The position numbers were made by a program, and so were the translations under genes. A DNA stretch of 5,596 nt from an uncultured Collinsella sp. (GTDB taxonomy: Bacteria; Actinomycetota; Coriobacteriia; Coriobacteriales; Coriobacteriaceae): assembly GCA_902494855.1 (NCBI GenBank), contig CABUVC010000113.1, positions 1 through 5,596 on the forward strand, given 5' to 3'. Shown in pieces: positions 4,974 through 5,596 of this stretch. Within the stretch, counting starts at the first letter, position 1. Each line of letters begins with the position of its first letter. The notes beneath the pieces are model-generated. The model saw nothing but the letters and a program-made list of their open reading frames with translations. It did not search any database and was not told the DNA's origin.

Positions 4974-5596
4974 ATGAGGGGCATGGGAGACACAACCGCA
5001 TATCTGCGTCGGGGCATTCGGGAGATTATATGCCTGGCGCTGTTCTTCTTCACGTTTTTGGCGTGCGAGTATCTCTTTGATGTGCGCATAGCCGAGTTCG
5101 TGCCATCGAGTGAGGTCGTCATCTACGAGAGCATCGTTGTCGGCGCGAGCGTGATTGGCTTTTTCGTGCGCCCATTTCTGTACTATCGCCTTCCCCAGAC
5201 GATCGATGCGACGAGCGATATTACAGGCGTGCTGTTGGTATCGGCGTTGCTGCTGATGATTACGGCAGTGCGGTTTGAGGTAGTAATTGCCGGCGGCCTG
5301 GTGGCGTGCTGCGCGCTGGGCTACTGCGGATCGACTGCCCATGCAAACTTTGCGCGGCGCTTTGCGCGGACGCCCTGCTTGGCGCGTGCCGCCGCACTTT
5401 CCTACGCCATGGGCGTTCTGGTGCAGGTGCTCAACCACATGGTGATGCCTGCCGGCATTCCTCAGCAGGCTGTTCTGGTTGTCTGTGCGACCGCGCAGGT
5501 GGCGTCGCTCCACGGCGCCCGACGCGCCAAGCTGCGCGACGAGTCCGATCCCAGCTTTGAACCCAGTGTTGCCGGGCTTTCGGTAGATGCTTTGGA
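4974..5596 (+). CDS. Integral membrane protein, N-terminal part (3' end outside window); possible membrane-bound LuxR-type regulator
   Basis: 207 codons are open to the right edge with no stop, so the gene is partial. The start chosen is ATG 4974 (M-R-G-M-G-D-T-T-A-Y-L-R-R-G); an in-frame ATG at 4983 and a TTG at 4953 are alternatives, and none has a strong ribosome-binding site (GGGGG lies 6 nt before 4974). About six hydrophobic helices can be placed: 17-35, 48-65, 83-99, 101-118, 139-157 and 163-180. Basic residues sit between helices 4 and 5 (R-R-F-A-R) and after helix 6 (R-R-A-K-L-R). A charged, soluble-looking stretch follows from about residue 183. Coriobacteriia have many regulators with a multi-helix N-terminal sensor and a C-terminal LuxR helix-turn-helix; this N-terminus fits that style, but the diagnostic domain is not visible. 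A transporter or another membrane sensor is equally compatible. The gene is divergent from the zinc-ribbon operon. Confidence 0.85.
   Translation, partial: MRGMGDTTAYLRRGIREIICLALFFFTFLACEYLFDVRIAEFVPSSEVVIYESIVVGASVIGFFVRPFLYYRLPQTIDATSDITGVLLVSALLLMITAVRFEVVIAGGLVACCALGYCGSTAHANFARRFARTPCLARAAALSYAMGVLVQVLNHMVMPAGIPQQAVLVVCATAQVASLHGARRAKLRDESDPSFEPSVAGLSVDAL

Noticed and set aside
4968..5513. 181-codon minus-strand frame opposite the membrane protein
   Set aside because: The product is histidine/arginine/glutamine-rich with no domain, while the plus strand has clean hydrophobic helices throughout.

Overview
The window is GC-rich, with high-GC codon use, tightly packed genes and strong purine-rich ribosome-binding sites. 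Its gene content (LuxR-type regulators, a serine/glycine-leader lipoprotein, a zinc-ribbon/SPFH gene set) suggests a Gram-positive high-GC anaerobe. A gut Coriobacteriia member such as Collinsella is my best guess. That assignment is an inference from style and content; there is no rRNA or marker gene here to prove it.

Layout. (1) Positions 1-206, plus strand: the last 67 codons of a LuxR/NarL-family regulator, consisting of its DNA-binding helix-turn-helix. (2) 207-315: a short convergent gap with one strong hairpin (233-267) followed by a T-tract on the minus strand; it closes the minus-strand gene block. (3) 316-4613: four minus-strand genes, read right to left. They are a DUF4428-type double zinc-ribbon protein (3876-4613), a zinc-ribbon membrane protein with two C-terminal transmembrane helices (2529-3851), an SPFH-domain protein with two C-terminal zinc ribbons (1239-2480) and a secreted lipoprotein (316-1158). 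The gaps are 24, 48 and 80 nt. The first three look like one operon. The lipoprotein lies behind a hairpin and may be only partly coupled. (4) 4614-4973: a 360-bp divergent intergenic region. It holds a leader hairpin that can mask the ribosome-binding site of the first operon gene, a roughly 110-bp repeat-like block with inverted-repeat ends and four internal TTGGGGAC-type direct copies, and a possible promoter with a 10-bp palindrome for the rightward gene. (5) 4974 to the right edge, plus strand: the N-terminal 207 residues of an integral membrane protein with about six helices, cut by the window. It may be the membrane half of a membrane-bound LuxR regulator of the kind common in this lineage, but the diagnostic domain is not in view.

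How the genes may work together. The SPFH and zinc-ribbon membrane proteins resemble partners in the Bacillus subtilis ydjFGHI-type envelope-stress cluster, where an SPFH protein and a zinc-ribbon membrane protein accompany a PspA homologue. Here the PspA partner is absent from the window and a DUF4428 protein leads the operon. The three proteins together carry six four-cysteine zinc ribbons. A membrane-associated scaffold is a reasonable hypothesis, but no function is demonstrated by the sequence. The most unusual non-coding signals are the repeat block at 4696-4805 and the ribosome-binding-site-masking hairpin at 4619-4663.
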